DNA of 64,000 bases from Aradus depressus (lineage: Eukaryota > Arthropoda > Insecta > Hemiptera > Aradidae): NCBI GenBank assembly GCA_963662175.1, contig OY759215.1, forward strand, positions 49,865,213 through 49,929,212. Direction: 5' to 3'. This document shows positions 34,401-47,136 of the stretch, in pieces (the first letter of the stretch is position 1; every line of letters begins with the position of its first letter). The notes under the pieces are model-generated. The model saw only the letters and a program-made list of their open reading frames with translations, was not told where the DNA came from and did not search any database. A program made the translations under genes and the position numbers.

Positions 34401-37400
34401 CTTATTTTATTTAATAGCACTTCTGTTTCTGTTTTTGTTCGCAGATAGACTGGCTGAGGAGCACTTTAAGATATTCTTCATGGCAGCTTTGATTCTCCGC
34501 TGAGTGCTTCAATTGAAAACTTCGAACTTACAGGTATGTTTTTTTTCTAAGTTTAAAAACTGTTTCATTTTATTTAATAGCACTTCTGTTTCTGTTTTTG
34601 TTCGCAGCTAGAGTGGCTGAGGAGCACTTCAAGAACTTCTTCATGGCATTTTTATTCTTCGCGGAATCCTTCAATTGAAATCTGCGAACATACAGGTATG
34701 TTTTTTTTCTAAATTAATGAAACTGTCTCATTTTATTGAATAGCACTTCTGTTTCTGTTTTTGTTCGCAGATAGACGGGCTGAGGAGCATTCCAAGAACT
34801 TCTTCATGGCAGCTCTGATTCTTCGCTGAATCCTTCAATTGAAATCTTCGAACATACAGGTATGTTTTTTTCTAAATTTAAAAACTGTCTTATTTTATTT
34901 AATAACATTTCTGTTTCTGTTTTTGTTCGCAGATAGAGTAGCTGAGGAGCACTTTAAGAACTTCTTCATGGCAGCTTTGATTCTCCGCTGAGTGCTTCAA
35001 TTGAAAACTTCGAACTTACAGGTATGTTTTTTTTCTAAGTTTAAAAACTGTCTTATTTTATTTAATAGCACTTCTGTTTCTGTTTTTGTTCGCAGCTAGA
35101 GTGGCTGAGGAGCACTTCAAGAACTTCTTCATGGCATTTTTATTCTTCGCTGAATCCTTCAATTGAAATCTGCGAACATACAGGTATGTTTTTTTTCTAA
35201 ATTAATGGAACTGTCTCATTTTATTTAATTGCACTTCTGTTTCTGTTTTTGTTCGCAGATAGACTGGCTGAGGAGCACTTTAAGATATTCTCATGGCAGC
35301 TTTGATTCTCCGCTGAGTGCTTCAATTGAAAACTTCGAACTTACAGGTATGTTTTTTTTCTAAGTTTAAAAAACTGTCTGATTTTATTTGATAACACTTC
35401 TGTTGCTGTTTTTGTTCGCAGATAGACTGGCTGAGGAGCACTTTAAGATCTTCTTCATGGCAGCTTTGATTCTCCGCTGAGTCCTTCAATTGAAAACTTC
35501 GAACTTACAGGTATGTTTTTTTTCTAAGTTTAAAAAACTGTCTGATTTTATTTGATAACACTTCTGTTGCTGTTTTTGTTCGCAGATAGACTGGCTGAGG
35601 AGCACTTTAAGATCTTCTTCATGGCAGCTTTGATTCTCCGCTGAGTCCTTCAAATGAAATCTTCGAACTTACAGGTATGTTTTTTTTCTAAGTTTAAAAA
35701 CTGTCTATTTTATTTAATAGCACTTCTGTTTCTGTTTTTGTTCGCAGATAGAGTGGCTGAGGAGCACTTCAAGAACTTCTTCATAGCAGCTTTGATTCTC
35801 CGCTGAATGCTTCAATTGAAATCTTCGAACTCACAGGTATGTTTTTTTTCTAAGTTTAAAAACTGTCTTATTTTATTTAATAGCACTTCTGTTTCTGTTT
35901 TTGTTCGCAGATAGAGTGGCTGAGGAGCACTTTAAGATCTTCTTCATGGCAGCTTTGATTCTCCGCTGAGTCCTTCAATTGAAATCTTCGAACATACAGG
36001 TATGTTTTTTTCTAAATTTAAAAACTGTCTTATTTTATTTAATAACATTTCTGTTTCTGTTTTTGTTCGCAGATAGAGTAGCTGAGGAGCACTTTAAGAA
36101 CTTCTTCATGGCAGCTTTGATTCTCCGCTGAGTGCTTCAATTGAAAACTACGAACTTACAGGTATGTTTTTTTTCTAAGTTCAAAAACAGTCTGATTTTA
36201 TTTAATAACACTTCTGTTTCTGTATTTGTTCGCAGATAGACTGGCTGAGGAGCACTTCAAGAACTTCTTCATAGCAGCTTTGATTCTCCGCTGAATGCTT
36301 CAATTGAAATCTTCGAACTCACAGGTATGTTTTTTTTCTAAGTTTAAAAACTGTCTTATTTTATTTAATAGCACTTCTGTTTCTGTTTTTGTTCGCAGAT
36401 AGAGTGGCTGAGGAGCACTTTAAGATCTTCTTCATGGCAGCTTTGATTCTCCGCTGAGTCCTTCAATTGAAATCTTCGAACATACAGGTATGTTTTTTTT
36501 CTAAATTTTAAAACTGTCTTTTTCTATTTAATAGCATTTCTGTTTCTGTTTTAGTTCGCAGATAGACTGGCTGAGGAGCACTTTAAGATATTCTTCATGG
36601 CAGCTTTGATTCTCCGCTGAGTGCTTCAATTGAAAACTTCGAACTTACAGGTATGTTTTTTTTCTAAGTTTAAAAACTGTTTCATTTTATTTAATAGCAC
36701 TTCTGTTTCTGTTTTTGTTCGCAGCTAGAGTGGCTGAGGAGCACTTCAAGAACTTCTTCATGGCATTTTTATTCTTCGCGGAATCCTTCAATTGAAATCT
36801 GCGAACATACAGGTATGTTTTTTTTCTAAATTAATGAAACTGTCTCATTTTATTGAATAGCACTTCTGTTTCTGTTTTTGTTCGCAGATAGACGGGCTGA
36901 GGAGCATTCCAAGAACTTCTTCATGGCAGCTCTGATTCTTCGCTGAATCCTTCAATTGAAATCTTCGAACATACAGGTATGTTTTTTTCTAAATTCAAAA
37001 ACTGTCTTATTTTATTTAATAACATTTCTGTTTCTGTTTTTGTTCGCAGATAGAGTAGCTGAGGAGCACTTTAAGAACTTCTTCATGGCAGCTTTGATTC
37101 TCCGCTGAGTGCTTCAATTGAAAACTTCGAACTTACAGGTATGTTTTTTTTCTAAGTTTAAAAACTGTCTTATTTTATTTAATAGCACTTCTGTTTCTGT
37201 TTTTGTTCGCAGCTAGAGTGGCTGAGGAGCACTTCAAGAACTTCTTCATGGCATTTTTATTCTTCGCTGAGTGCTTCAATTGAAAACTTCGAACTTACAG
37301 GTATGTTTTTTTTCTAAGTTTAAAAAACTGTCTGATTTTATTTGATAACACTTCTGTTGCTGTTTTTGTTCGCAGATAGACTGGCTGAGGAGCACTTTAG

Positions 37401-40400
37401 GATCTTCTTCATGGCAGCTTTGATTCTCCGCTGAGTCCTTCAAATGAAATCTTCGAACTTACAGGTATGTTTTTTTTCTAAGTTTAAAAACTGTCTATTT
37501 TATTTAATAGCACTTCTGTTTCTGTTTTTGTTCGCAGATAGAGTGGCTGAGGAGCACTTCAAGAACTTCTTCATAGCAGCTTTGATTCTCCGCTGAATGC
37601 TTCAATTGAAATCTTCGAACTCACAGGTATGTTTTTTTTCTAAGTTTAAAAACTGTCTTATTTTATTTAATAGCACTTCTGTTTCTGTTTTTGTTCGCAG
37701 ATAGAGTGGCTGAGGAGCACTTTAAGATCTTCTTCATGGCAGCTTTGATTCTCCGCTGAGTCCTTCAATTGAAATCTTCGAACATACAGGTATGTTTTTT
37801 TTCTAAATTTTAAAACTGTCTTTTTCTATTTAATAGCATTTCTGTTTCTGTTTTAGTTCGCAGATAGACTGGCTGAGGAGCACTTTAAGATATTCTTCAT
37901 GGCAGCTTTGATTCTCCGCTGAGTGCTTCAATTGAAAACTTCGAACTTACAGGTATGTTTTTTTTCTAAGTTTAAAAACTGTCTTATTTTATTTAATAGC
38001 ACTTCTGTTTCTGTTTTTGTTCGCAGCTAGAGTGGCTGAGGAGCACTTCAAGAACTTCTTCATGGCATTTTTATTCTTCGCTGAATCCTTCAATTGAAAT
38101 CTGCGAACATACAGGTATGTTTTTTTTCTAAATTAATGGAACTGTCTCATTTTATTTAATTGCACTTCTGTTTCTGTTTTTGTTCGCAGATAGACTCGCT
38201 GAGGAGCACTTTAAGATATTCTCATGGCAGCTTTGATTCTCCGCTGAGTGCTTCAATTGAAAACTTCGAACTTACAGGTATGTTTTTTTTCTAAGTTTAA
38301 AAACTGTCTTATTTTATTTAATAGCACTTCTGTTTCTGTTTTTGTTCGCAGCTAGAGTGGCTGAGGAGCACTTCAAGAACTTCTTCATGGCATTTTTATT
38401 CTTCGCGGAATCCTTCAATTGAAATCTGCGAACATACAGGTATGTTTTTTTTCTAAATTAATGAAACTGTCTCATTTTATTGAATAGCACTTCTGTTTCT
38501 GTTTTTGTTCGCAGATAGACGGGCTGAGGAGCATTCCAAGAACTTCTTCATGGCAGCTCTGATTCTTCGCTGAATCCTTCAATTGAAATCTTCGAACATA
38601 CAGGTATGTTTTTTTCTAAATTTAAAAACTGTCTTGTTTTATTTAATAACATTTCTGTTTCTGTTTTTGTTCGCAGATAGAGTAGCTGAGGAGCACTTTA
38701 AGAACTTCTTCATGGCAGCTTTGATTCTCCGCTGAGTGCTTCAATTGAAAACTTCGAACTTACAGGTATGTTTTTTTTCTAAGTTTAAAAACTGTCTTAT
38801 TTTATTTAATAGCACTTCTGTTTCTGTTTTTGTTCGCAGCTAGAGTGGCTGAGGAGCACTTCAAGAACTTCTTCATGGCATTTTTATTCTTCGCTGAATC
38901 CTTCAATTGAAATCTGCGAACATACAGGTATGTTTTTTTTCTAAATTAATGAAACTGTCTCATTTTATTTAATAGCACTTCTGTTTCTGTTTTTGTTCGC
39001 AGATAGACGGGCTGAGGAGCATTCCAAGAGCTTCTTCATGGCAGCTTTGATTCTTCGCTGAATCCTTCAATTGAAATCTTCGAACATACAGGTATGTTTT
39101 TTTCTAAATTTAAAAACTGTCTTATTTTATTTAATAACATTTCTGTTTCTGTTTTTGTTCGCAGATAGAGTAGCTGAGGAGCACTTTAAGAACTTCTTCA
39201 TGGTAGCTTTGATTCTCCGCTGAGTGCTTCAATTGAAAACTTCGAACTTACAGGTATGTTTTTTTTCTAAGTTCAAAAACTGTCTGATTTTATTTAATAA
39301 CACTTCTGTTTCTGTATTTGTTCGCAGATAGACTGGCTGAGGAGCACTTCAAGAACTTCTTCATGGCAGCTTTGATTCTCCGCTGAGTGCTTCAATTGAA
39401 AACTTCGAACTTACAGGTATGTTTTTTTTCTAAGTTTAAAAAACTGTCTGATTTTATTTGATAACACTTCTGTTTCTGTTTTTGTTCGCAGATAGACTGG
39501 CTGAGGAGCACTTTAAGATCTTCTTCATGGCAGCTTTGATTCTCCGCTGAGTCCTTCAAATGAAATCTTCGAACTTACAGGTATGTTTTTTTTCTAAGTT
39601 TAAAAACTGTCTTATTTTATTTAATAGCACTTCTGTTTCTGTTTTTGTTCGCAGATAGAGTGGCTGAGGAGCACTTCAAGAACTTCTTCATAGCAGCTTT
39701 GATTCTCCGCTGAATGCTTCAATTGAAATCTTCGAACTTACAGGTATGTTTTTTTTCTAAGTTTAAAAACTGTCTATTTTATTTAATAGCACTTCTGTTT
39801 CTGTTTTTGTTCGCAGATAGAGTGGCTGAGGAGCACTTCAAGAACTTCTTCATAGCAGCTTTGATTCTCCGCTGAATGCTTCAATTGAAATCTTCGAACT
39901 CACAGGTATGTTTTTTTTCTAAGTTTAAAAACTGTCTTATTTTATTTAATAGCACTTCTGTTTCTGTTTTTGTTCGCAGATAGAGTGGCTGAGGAGCACT
40001 TTAAGATCTTCTTCATGGCAGCTTTGATTCTCCGCTGAGTCCTTCAATTGAAATCTTCGAACATACAGGTATGTTTTTTTTCTAAATTTTAAAACTGTCT
40101 TTTTCTATTTAATAGCATTTCTGTTTCTGTTTTAGTTCGCAGATAGACTGGCTGAGGAGCACTTTAAGATATTCTTCATGGCAGCTTTGATTCTCCGCTG
40201 AGTGCTTCAATTGAAAACTTCGAACTTACAGGTATGTTTTTTTTCTAAGTTTAAAAACTGTTTCATTTTATTTAATAGCACTTCTGTTTCTGTTTTTGTT
40301 CGCAGCTAGAGTGGCTGAGGAGCACTTCAAGAACTTCTTCATGGCATTTTTATTCTTCGCGGAATCCTTCAATTGAAATCTGCGAACATACAGGTATGTT

Positions 40401-43400
40401 TTTTTTCTAAATTAATGAAACTGTCTCATTTTATTGAATAGCACTTCTGTTTCTGTTTTTGTTCGCAGATAGACGGGCTGAGGAGCATTCCAAGAACTTC
40501 TTCATGGCAGCTCTGATTCTTCGCTGAATCCTTCAATTGAAATCTTCGAACATACAGGTATGTTTTTTTCTAAATTTAAAAACTGTCTTATTTTATTTAA
40601 TAACATTTCTGTTTCTGTTTTTGTTCGCAGATAGAGTAGCTGAGGAGCACTTTAAGAACTTCTTCATGGCAGCTTTGATTCTCCGCTGAGTGCTTCAATT
40701 GAAAACTTCGAACTTACAGGTATGTTTTTTTTCTAAGTTTAAAAACTGTCTTATTTTATTTAATAGCACTTCTGTTTCTGTTTTTGTTCGCAGCTAGAGT
40801 GGCTGAGGAGCACTTCAAGAACTTCTTCATGGCATTTTTATTCTTCGCTGAATCCTTCAATTGAAATCTGCGAACATACAGGTATGTTTTTTTTCTAAGT
40901 TTAAAAACTGTCTTATTTTATTTAATAGCACTTCTGTTTCTGTTTTTGTTCGCAGATAGAGTGGCTGAGGAGCACTTTAAGATCTTCTTCATGGCAGCTT
41001 TGATTCTCCGCTGAGTCCTTCAATTGAAATCTTCGAACATACAGGTATGTTTTTTTTCTAAATTTTAAAACTGTCTTTTTCTATTTAATAGCATTTCTGT
41101 TTCTGTTTTAGTTCGCAGATAGACTGGCTGAGGAGCACTTTAAGATATTCTTCATGGCAGCTTTGATTCTCCGCTGAGTGCTTCAATTGAAAACTTCGAA
41201 CTTACAGGTATGTTTTTTTTCTAAGTTTAAAAACTGTTTCATTTTATTTAATAGCACTTCTGTTTCTGTTTTTGTTCGCAGCTAGAGTGGCTGAGGAGCA
41301 CTTCAAGAACTTCTTCATGGCATTTTTATTCTTCGCGGAATCCTTCAATTGAAATCTGCGAACATACAGGTATGTTTTTTTTCTAAATTAATGAAACTGT
41401 CTCATTTTATTGAATAGCACTTCTGTTTCTGTTTTTGTTCGCAGATAGACGGGCTGAGGAGCATTCCAAGAACTTCTTCATGGCAGCTCTGATTCTTCGC
41501 TGAATCCTTCAATTGAAATCTTCGAACATACAGGTATGTTTTTTTCTAAATTTAAAAACTGTCTTATTTTATTTAATAACATTTCTGTTTCTGTTTTTGT
41601 TCGCAGATAGAGTAGCTGAGGAGCACTTTAAGAACTTCTTCATGGCAGCTTTGATTCTCCGCTGAGTGCTTCAATTGAAAACTTCGAACTTACAGGTATG
41701 TTTTTTTTCTAAGTTTAAAAACTGTCTTATTTTATTTAATAGCACTTCTGTTTCTGTTTTTGTTCGCAGCTAGAGTGGCTGAGGAGCACTTCAAGAACTT
41801 CTTCATGGCATTTTTATTCTTCGCGGAATCCTTCAATTGAAATCTGCGAACATACAGGTATGTTTTTTTTCTAAATTAATGAAACTGTCTCATTTTATTG
41901 AATAGCACTTCTGTTTCTGTTTTTGTTCGCAGATAGACGGGCTGAGGAGCATTCCAAGAACTTCTTCATGGCAGCTCTGATTCTTCGCTGAATCCTTCAA
42001 TTGAAATCTTCGAACATACAGGTATGTTTTTTTCTAAATTTAAAAACTGTCTTGTTTTATTTAATAACATTTCTGTTTATGTTTTTGTTCGCAGATAGAG
42101 TAGCTGAGGAGCACTTTAAGAACTTCTTCATGGCAGCTTTGATTCTCCGCTGAGTGCTTCAATTGAAAACTTCGAACTTACAGGTATGTTTTTTTTCTAA
42201 GTTTAAAAACTGTCTTATTTTATTTAATAGCACTTCTGTTTCTGTTTTTGTTCGCAGCTAGAGTGGCTGAGGAGCACTTCAAGAACTTCTTCATGGCATT
42301 TTTATTCTTCGCTGAATCCTTCAATTGAAATCTGCGAACATACAGGTATGTTTTTTTTCTAAATTAATGAAACTGTCTCATTTTATTTAATAGCACTTCT
42401 GTTTCTGTTTTTGTTCGCAGATAGACGGGCTGAGGAGCATTCCAAGAGCTTCTTCATGGCAGCTTTGATTCTTCGCTGAATCCTTCAATTGAAATCTTCG
42501 AACATACAGGTATGTTTTTTTCTAAATTTAAAAACTGTCTTATTTTATTTAATAACATTTCTGTTTCTGTTTTTGTTCGCAGATAGAGTAGCTGAGGAGC
42601 ACTTTAAGAACTTCTTCATGGTAGCTTTGATTCTCCGCTGAGTGCTTCAATTGAAAACTTCGAACTTACAGGTATGTTTTTTTTCTAAGTTCAAAAACTG
42701 TCTGATTTTATTTAATAACACTTCTGTTTCTGTATTTGTTCGCAGATAGACTGGCTGAGGAGCACTTCAAGAACTTCTTCATGGCAGCTTTGATTCTCCG
42801 CTGAGTGCTTCAATTGAAAACTTCGAACTTACAGGTATGTTTTTTTTCTAAGTTTAAAAAACTGTCTGATTTTATTTGATAACACTTCTGTTTCTGTTTT
42901 TGTTCGCAGATAGACTGGCTGAGGAGCACTTTAAGATCTTCTTCATGGCAGCTTTGATTCTCCGCTGAGTCCTTCAAATGAAATCTTCGAACTTACAGGT
43001 ATGTTTTTTTTCTAAGTTTAAAAACTGTCTTATTTTATTTAATAGCACTTCTGTTTCTGTTTTTGTTCGCAGATAGAGTGGCTGAGGAGCACTTCAAGAA
43101 CTTCTTCATAGCAGCTTTGATTCTCCGCTGAATGCTTCAATTGAAATCTTCGAACTCACAGGTATGTTTTTTTTCTAAGTTTAAAAACTGTCTTATTTTA
43201 TTTAATAGCACTTCTGTTTCTGTTTTTGTTCGCAGATAGACGGGCTGAGGAGCATTCCAAGAACTTCTTCATGGCAGCTCTGATTCTTAGCTGAATCCTT
43301 CAATTGAAATCTTCGAACATACAGGTATGTTTTTTTCTAAATTTAAAAACTGTCTTGTTTTATTTAATAACATTTCTGTTTCTGTTTTTGTTCGCAGATA

Positions 43401-46400
43401 GAGTAGCTGAGGAGCACTTTAAGAACTTCTTCATGGCAGCTTTGATTCTCCGCTGAGTGCTTCAATTGAAAACTTCGAACTTACAGGTATGTTTTTTTTC
43501 TAAGTTTAAAAACTGTCTTATTTTATTTAATAGCACTTCTGTTTCTGTTTTTGTTCGCAGCTAGAGTGGCTGAGGAGCACTTCAAGAACTTCTTCATGGC
43601 ATTTTTATTCTTCGCTGAATCCTTCAATTGAAATCTGCGAACATACAGGTATGTTTTTTTTCTAAATTAATGAAACTGTCTCATTTTATTTAATAGCACT
43701 TCTGTTTCTGTTTTTGTTCGCAGATAGACGGGCTGAGGAGCATTCCAAGAGCTTCTTCATGGCAGCTTTGATTCTTCGCTGAATCCTTCAATTGAAATCT
43801 TCGAACATACAGGTATGTTTTTTTCTAAATTTAAAAACTGTCTTATTTTATTTAATAACATTTCTGTTTCTGTTTTTGTTCGCAGATAGAGTAGCTGAGG
43901 AGCACTTTAAGAACTTCTTCATGGTAGCTTTGATTCTCCGCTGAGTGCTTCAATTGAAAACTTCGAACTTACAGGTATGTTTTTTTTCTAAGTTCAAAAA
44001 CTGTCTGATTTTATTTAATAACACTTCTGTTTCTGTATTTGTTCGCAGATAGACTGGCTGAGGAGCACTTCAAGAACTTCTTCATGGCATTTTTATTCTT
44101 CGCTGAATCCTTCAATTGAAATCTGCGAACATACAGGTATGTTTTTTTTCTAAATTAATGAAACTGTCTCATTTTATTTAATAGCACTTCTGTTTCTGTT
44201 TTTGTTCGCAGATAGACGGGCTGAGGAGCATTCCAAGAGCTTCTTCATGGCAGCTTTGATTCTTCGCTGAATCCTTCAATTGAAATCTTCGAACATACAG
44301 GTATGTTTTTTTCTAAATTTAAAAACTGTCTTATTTTATTTAATAACATTTCTGTTTCTGTTTTTGTTCGCAGATAGAGTAGCTGAGGAGCACTTTAAGA
44401 ACTTCTTCATGGTAGCTTTGATTCTCCGCTGAGTGCTTCAATTGAAAACTTCGAACTTACAGGTATGTTTTTTTTCTAAGTTCAAAAACTGTCTGATTTT
44501 ATTTAATAACACTTCTGTTTCTGTATTTGTTCGCAGATAGACTGGCTGAGGAGCACTTCAAGAACTTCTTCATGGCAGCTTTGATTCTCCGCTGAGTGCT
44601 TCAATTGAAAACTTCGAACTTACAGGTATGTTTTTTTTCTAAGTTTAAAAAACTGTCTGATTTTATTTGATAACACTTCTGTTTCTGTTTTTGTTCGCAG
44701 ATAGACTGGCTGAGGAGCACTTTAAGATCTTCTTCATGGCAGCTTTGATTCTCCGCTGAGTCCTTCAAATGAAATCTTCGAACTTACAGGTATGTTTTTT
44801 TTCTAAGTTTAAAAACTGTCTTATTTTATTTAATAGCACTTCTGTTTCTGTTTTTGTTCGCAGATAGAGTGGCTGAGGAGCACTTCAAGAACTTCTTCAT
44901 AGCAGCTTTGATTCTCCGCTGAATGCTTCAATTGAAATCTTCGAACTCACAGGTATGTTTTTTTTCTAAGTTTAAAAACTGTCTTATTTTATTTAATAGC
45001 ACTTCTGTTTCTGTTTTTGTTCGCAGATAGATTGGCTGAGGAGCACTTCAAGAACTTCTTCATAGCAGCTTTGCTTCTCCGCTGAATGCTTCAATTGAAA
45101 TCTTCGAACTCACAGGTATGTTTTTTTTCTAAGTTTAAAAACTGTCTTATTTTATTTAATAGCACTTCTGTTTCTGTTTTAGTTCGCAGATAGACTGGCT
45201 GAGGAGCACTTTAAGATATTCTTCATGGCAGCTTTGATTCTCCGCTGAGTGCTTCAATTGAAAACTTCGAACTTACAGGTATGTTTTTTTTCTAAGTTCA
45301 AAGACTGTCTTATTTTATTTAATAGCACTTCTGTTTCTGTTTTTGTTCGCAGCTAGAGTGGCTGAGGAGCACTTCAAGAACTTCTTCATGGCATTTTTAT
45401 TCTTCGCTGAATCCTTCAATTGAAATCTGCGAACATACAGGTATGTTTTTTTTCTAAATTAATGAAACTGTCTCATTTTATTTAATAGCACTTCTGTTTC
45501 TGTTTTTGTTCGCAGATAGACGGGCTGAGGAGCATTCCAAGAACTTCTTCATGGCAGCTTTGATTCTCCGCTGAGTGCTTCAATTGAAAACTTCGAACTT
45601 ACAGGCATGTTTTTTTTCTAAGTTCAAAAACTGTCATATTTTATTTGATAACACTTCTGTTTCTGTATTTGTTCGCAGATAGACTGGCTGAGGAGCACTT
45701 CAAGAACTTCTTCATGGCAGCTTTGATTCTCCGCTGAGTGCTTCAATTGAAAACTTCGAACTTACAGGTATGTTTTTTTTCTAAGTTTAAAAACTGTCTG
45801 ATTTTATTTGATAACACTTCTGTTTCTGTTTTTGTTCGCAGATAGACGGGCTGAGGAGCATTCCAAGAACTTCTTCATGGCAGCTTTGATTCTCCGCTGA
45901 GTGCTTCAATTGAAAACTTCGAACTTACAGGCATGTTTTTTTTCTAAGTTCAAAAACTGTCTGATTTTATTTAATAACACTTCTGTTTCTGTATTTGTTC
46001 GCAGATAGACTGGCTGAGGAGCACTTCAAGAACTTCTTCATGGCAGCTTTGATTCTCCGCTGAGTGCTTCAATTGAAAACTTCGAACTTACAGGTATGTT
46101 TTTTTTCTAAGTTTAAAAACTGTCTGATTTTATTTGATAACACTTCTGTTTCTGTTTTTGTTCGCAGATAGACTGGCTGAGGAGCACTTTAAGATCTTCT
46201 TCATGGCAGCTTTGATTCTCCGCTGAGTCCTTCAAATGAAATCTTCGAACTTACAGGTATGTTTTTTTTCTAAGTTTAAAAACTGTCTTATTTTATTTAA
46301 TAGCACTTCTGCTTCTGTTTTTGTTCGCAGATAGAGTGGCTGAGGAGCACTTCAAGAACTTCTTCATAGCAGCTTTGATTCTCCGCTGAATGCTTCAATT

Positions 46401-47120
46401 GAAATCTTCGAACTCACAGGTATGTTTTTTTTCTAAGTTTAAAAACTGTCTTATTTTATTTAATAGCACTTCTGTTTCTGTTTTTGTTCGCAGATAGATT
46501 GGCTGAGGAGCACTTTAAGATCTTCTTCATGGCAGCTTTGATTCTCCGCTGAGTCCTTCAATTGAAATCTTCGAACATACAGGTATGTTTTTTTTCTAAA
46601 TTTTAAAACTGTCTTTTTCTATTTAATAGCATTTCTGTTTCTGTTTTAGTTCGCAGATAGACTGGCTGAGGAGCACTTTAAGATATTCTTCATGGCAGCT
46701 TTGATTCTCCGCTGAGTCCTTCAAATGAAATCTTCGAACTTACAGGTATGTTTTTTTTCTAAGTTTAAAAACTGTCTTATTTTATTTGATAACACTTCTG
46801 TTTCTGTTTTTGTTCGCAGATAGACTGGCTGAGGAGCACTTTAAGATCTTCTTCATGGCAGCTTTGATTCTCCGCTGAGTCCTTCAAATGAAATCTTCGA
46901 ACATACAGGTATGTTTTTTTTTCTAAATTTAAAAACTGTCTTTTTCTATTTAATGGCACTTCTGTTTCTGTTTTAGTTCGAAGATAGACTGGCTGAGGAG
47001 CACTTCACGATCTTCTTCATGGCAGCTATGATTCTCCACTGACTGATCCAATTGAAATCTTCGAACTTACAGGTATGTTTTTTTTCTAAGTCATATTTTA
47101 TTTATTAGCACTTCTGTTTC
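28421..47120 (+). repeat. Satellite B array 2 (young, homogeneous)
   Basis: About 115 plus-oriented 163-bp monomers, continuous with the old right arm. Several monomer types are interleaved: GCAGCTAGAGTGG with GGCATTTTTATTC; GCAGATAGACGGG with AATTAATGAAACTG introns; TTTTAGTTCGCAG acceptors with TTTTTCTATTTAATAGC; and TTTGATAACAC introns. They recur in fixed order as higher-order blocks at offsets of about 976 bp (40081 to 41057), about 1307 bp (42439 to 43746) and 3418 bp (39021 to 42439). Divergence falls from left to right: 28.4-31.5 kb is more varied, 33-46 kb nearly uniform. No protein gene is supported. Confidence 0.95.
39021..43760 (+). repeat. Higher-order blocks in satellite B array 2
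   Basis: The rare marker ATTCCAAGAGCTTCTTC occurs at 39021, 42439, about 43746 and about 44232, each followed by the same order of monomer types (GAGTAGCTG unit, TCATGGTAGC variant, TGTATTTGTTCGCAG unit). Offsets are multiples of the monomer: 3418, about 1307 and about 486 bp. Confidence 0.8.
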
Positions 47121-47136
47121 TGTTTTTCAATACGTC
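47121..47136. other. Satellite B to A junction 2, same as junction 1
   Basis: TTATTAGCACTTCTGTTTC then TGTTTTTCAATACGTCAAAA is identical to the junction at 13337. The two differ only downstream, where this one leaves the A pattern at GGTACTAGACTTTG. One junction was therefore formed once and then duplicated. Confidence 0.9.
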
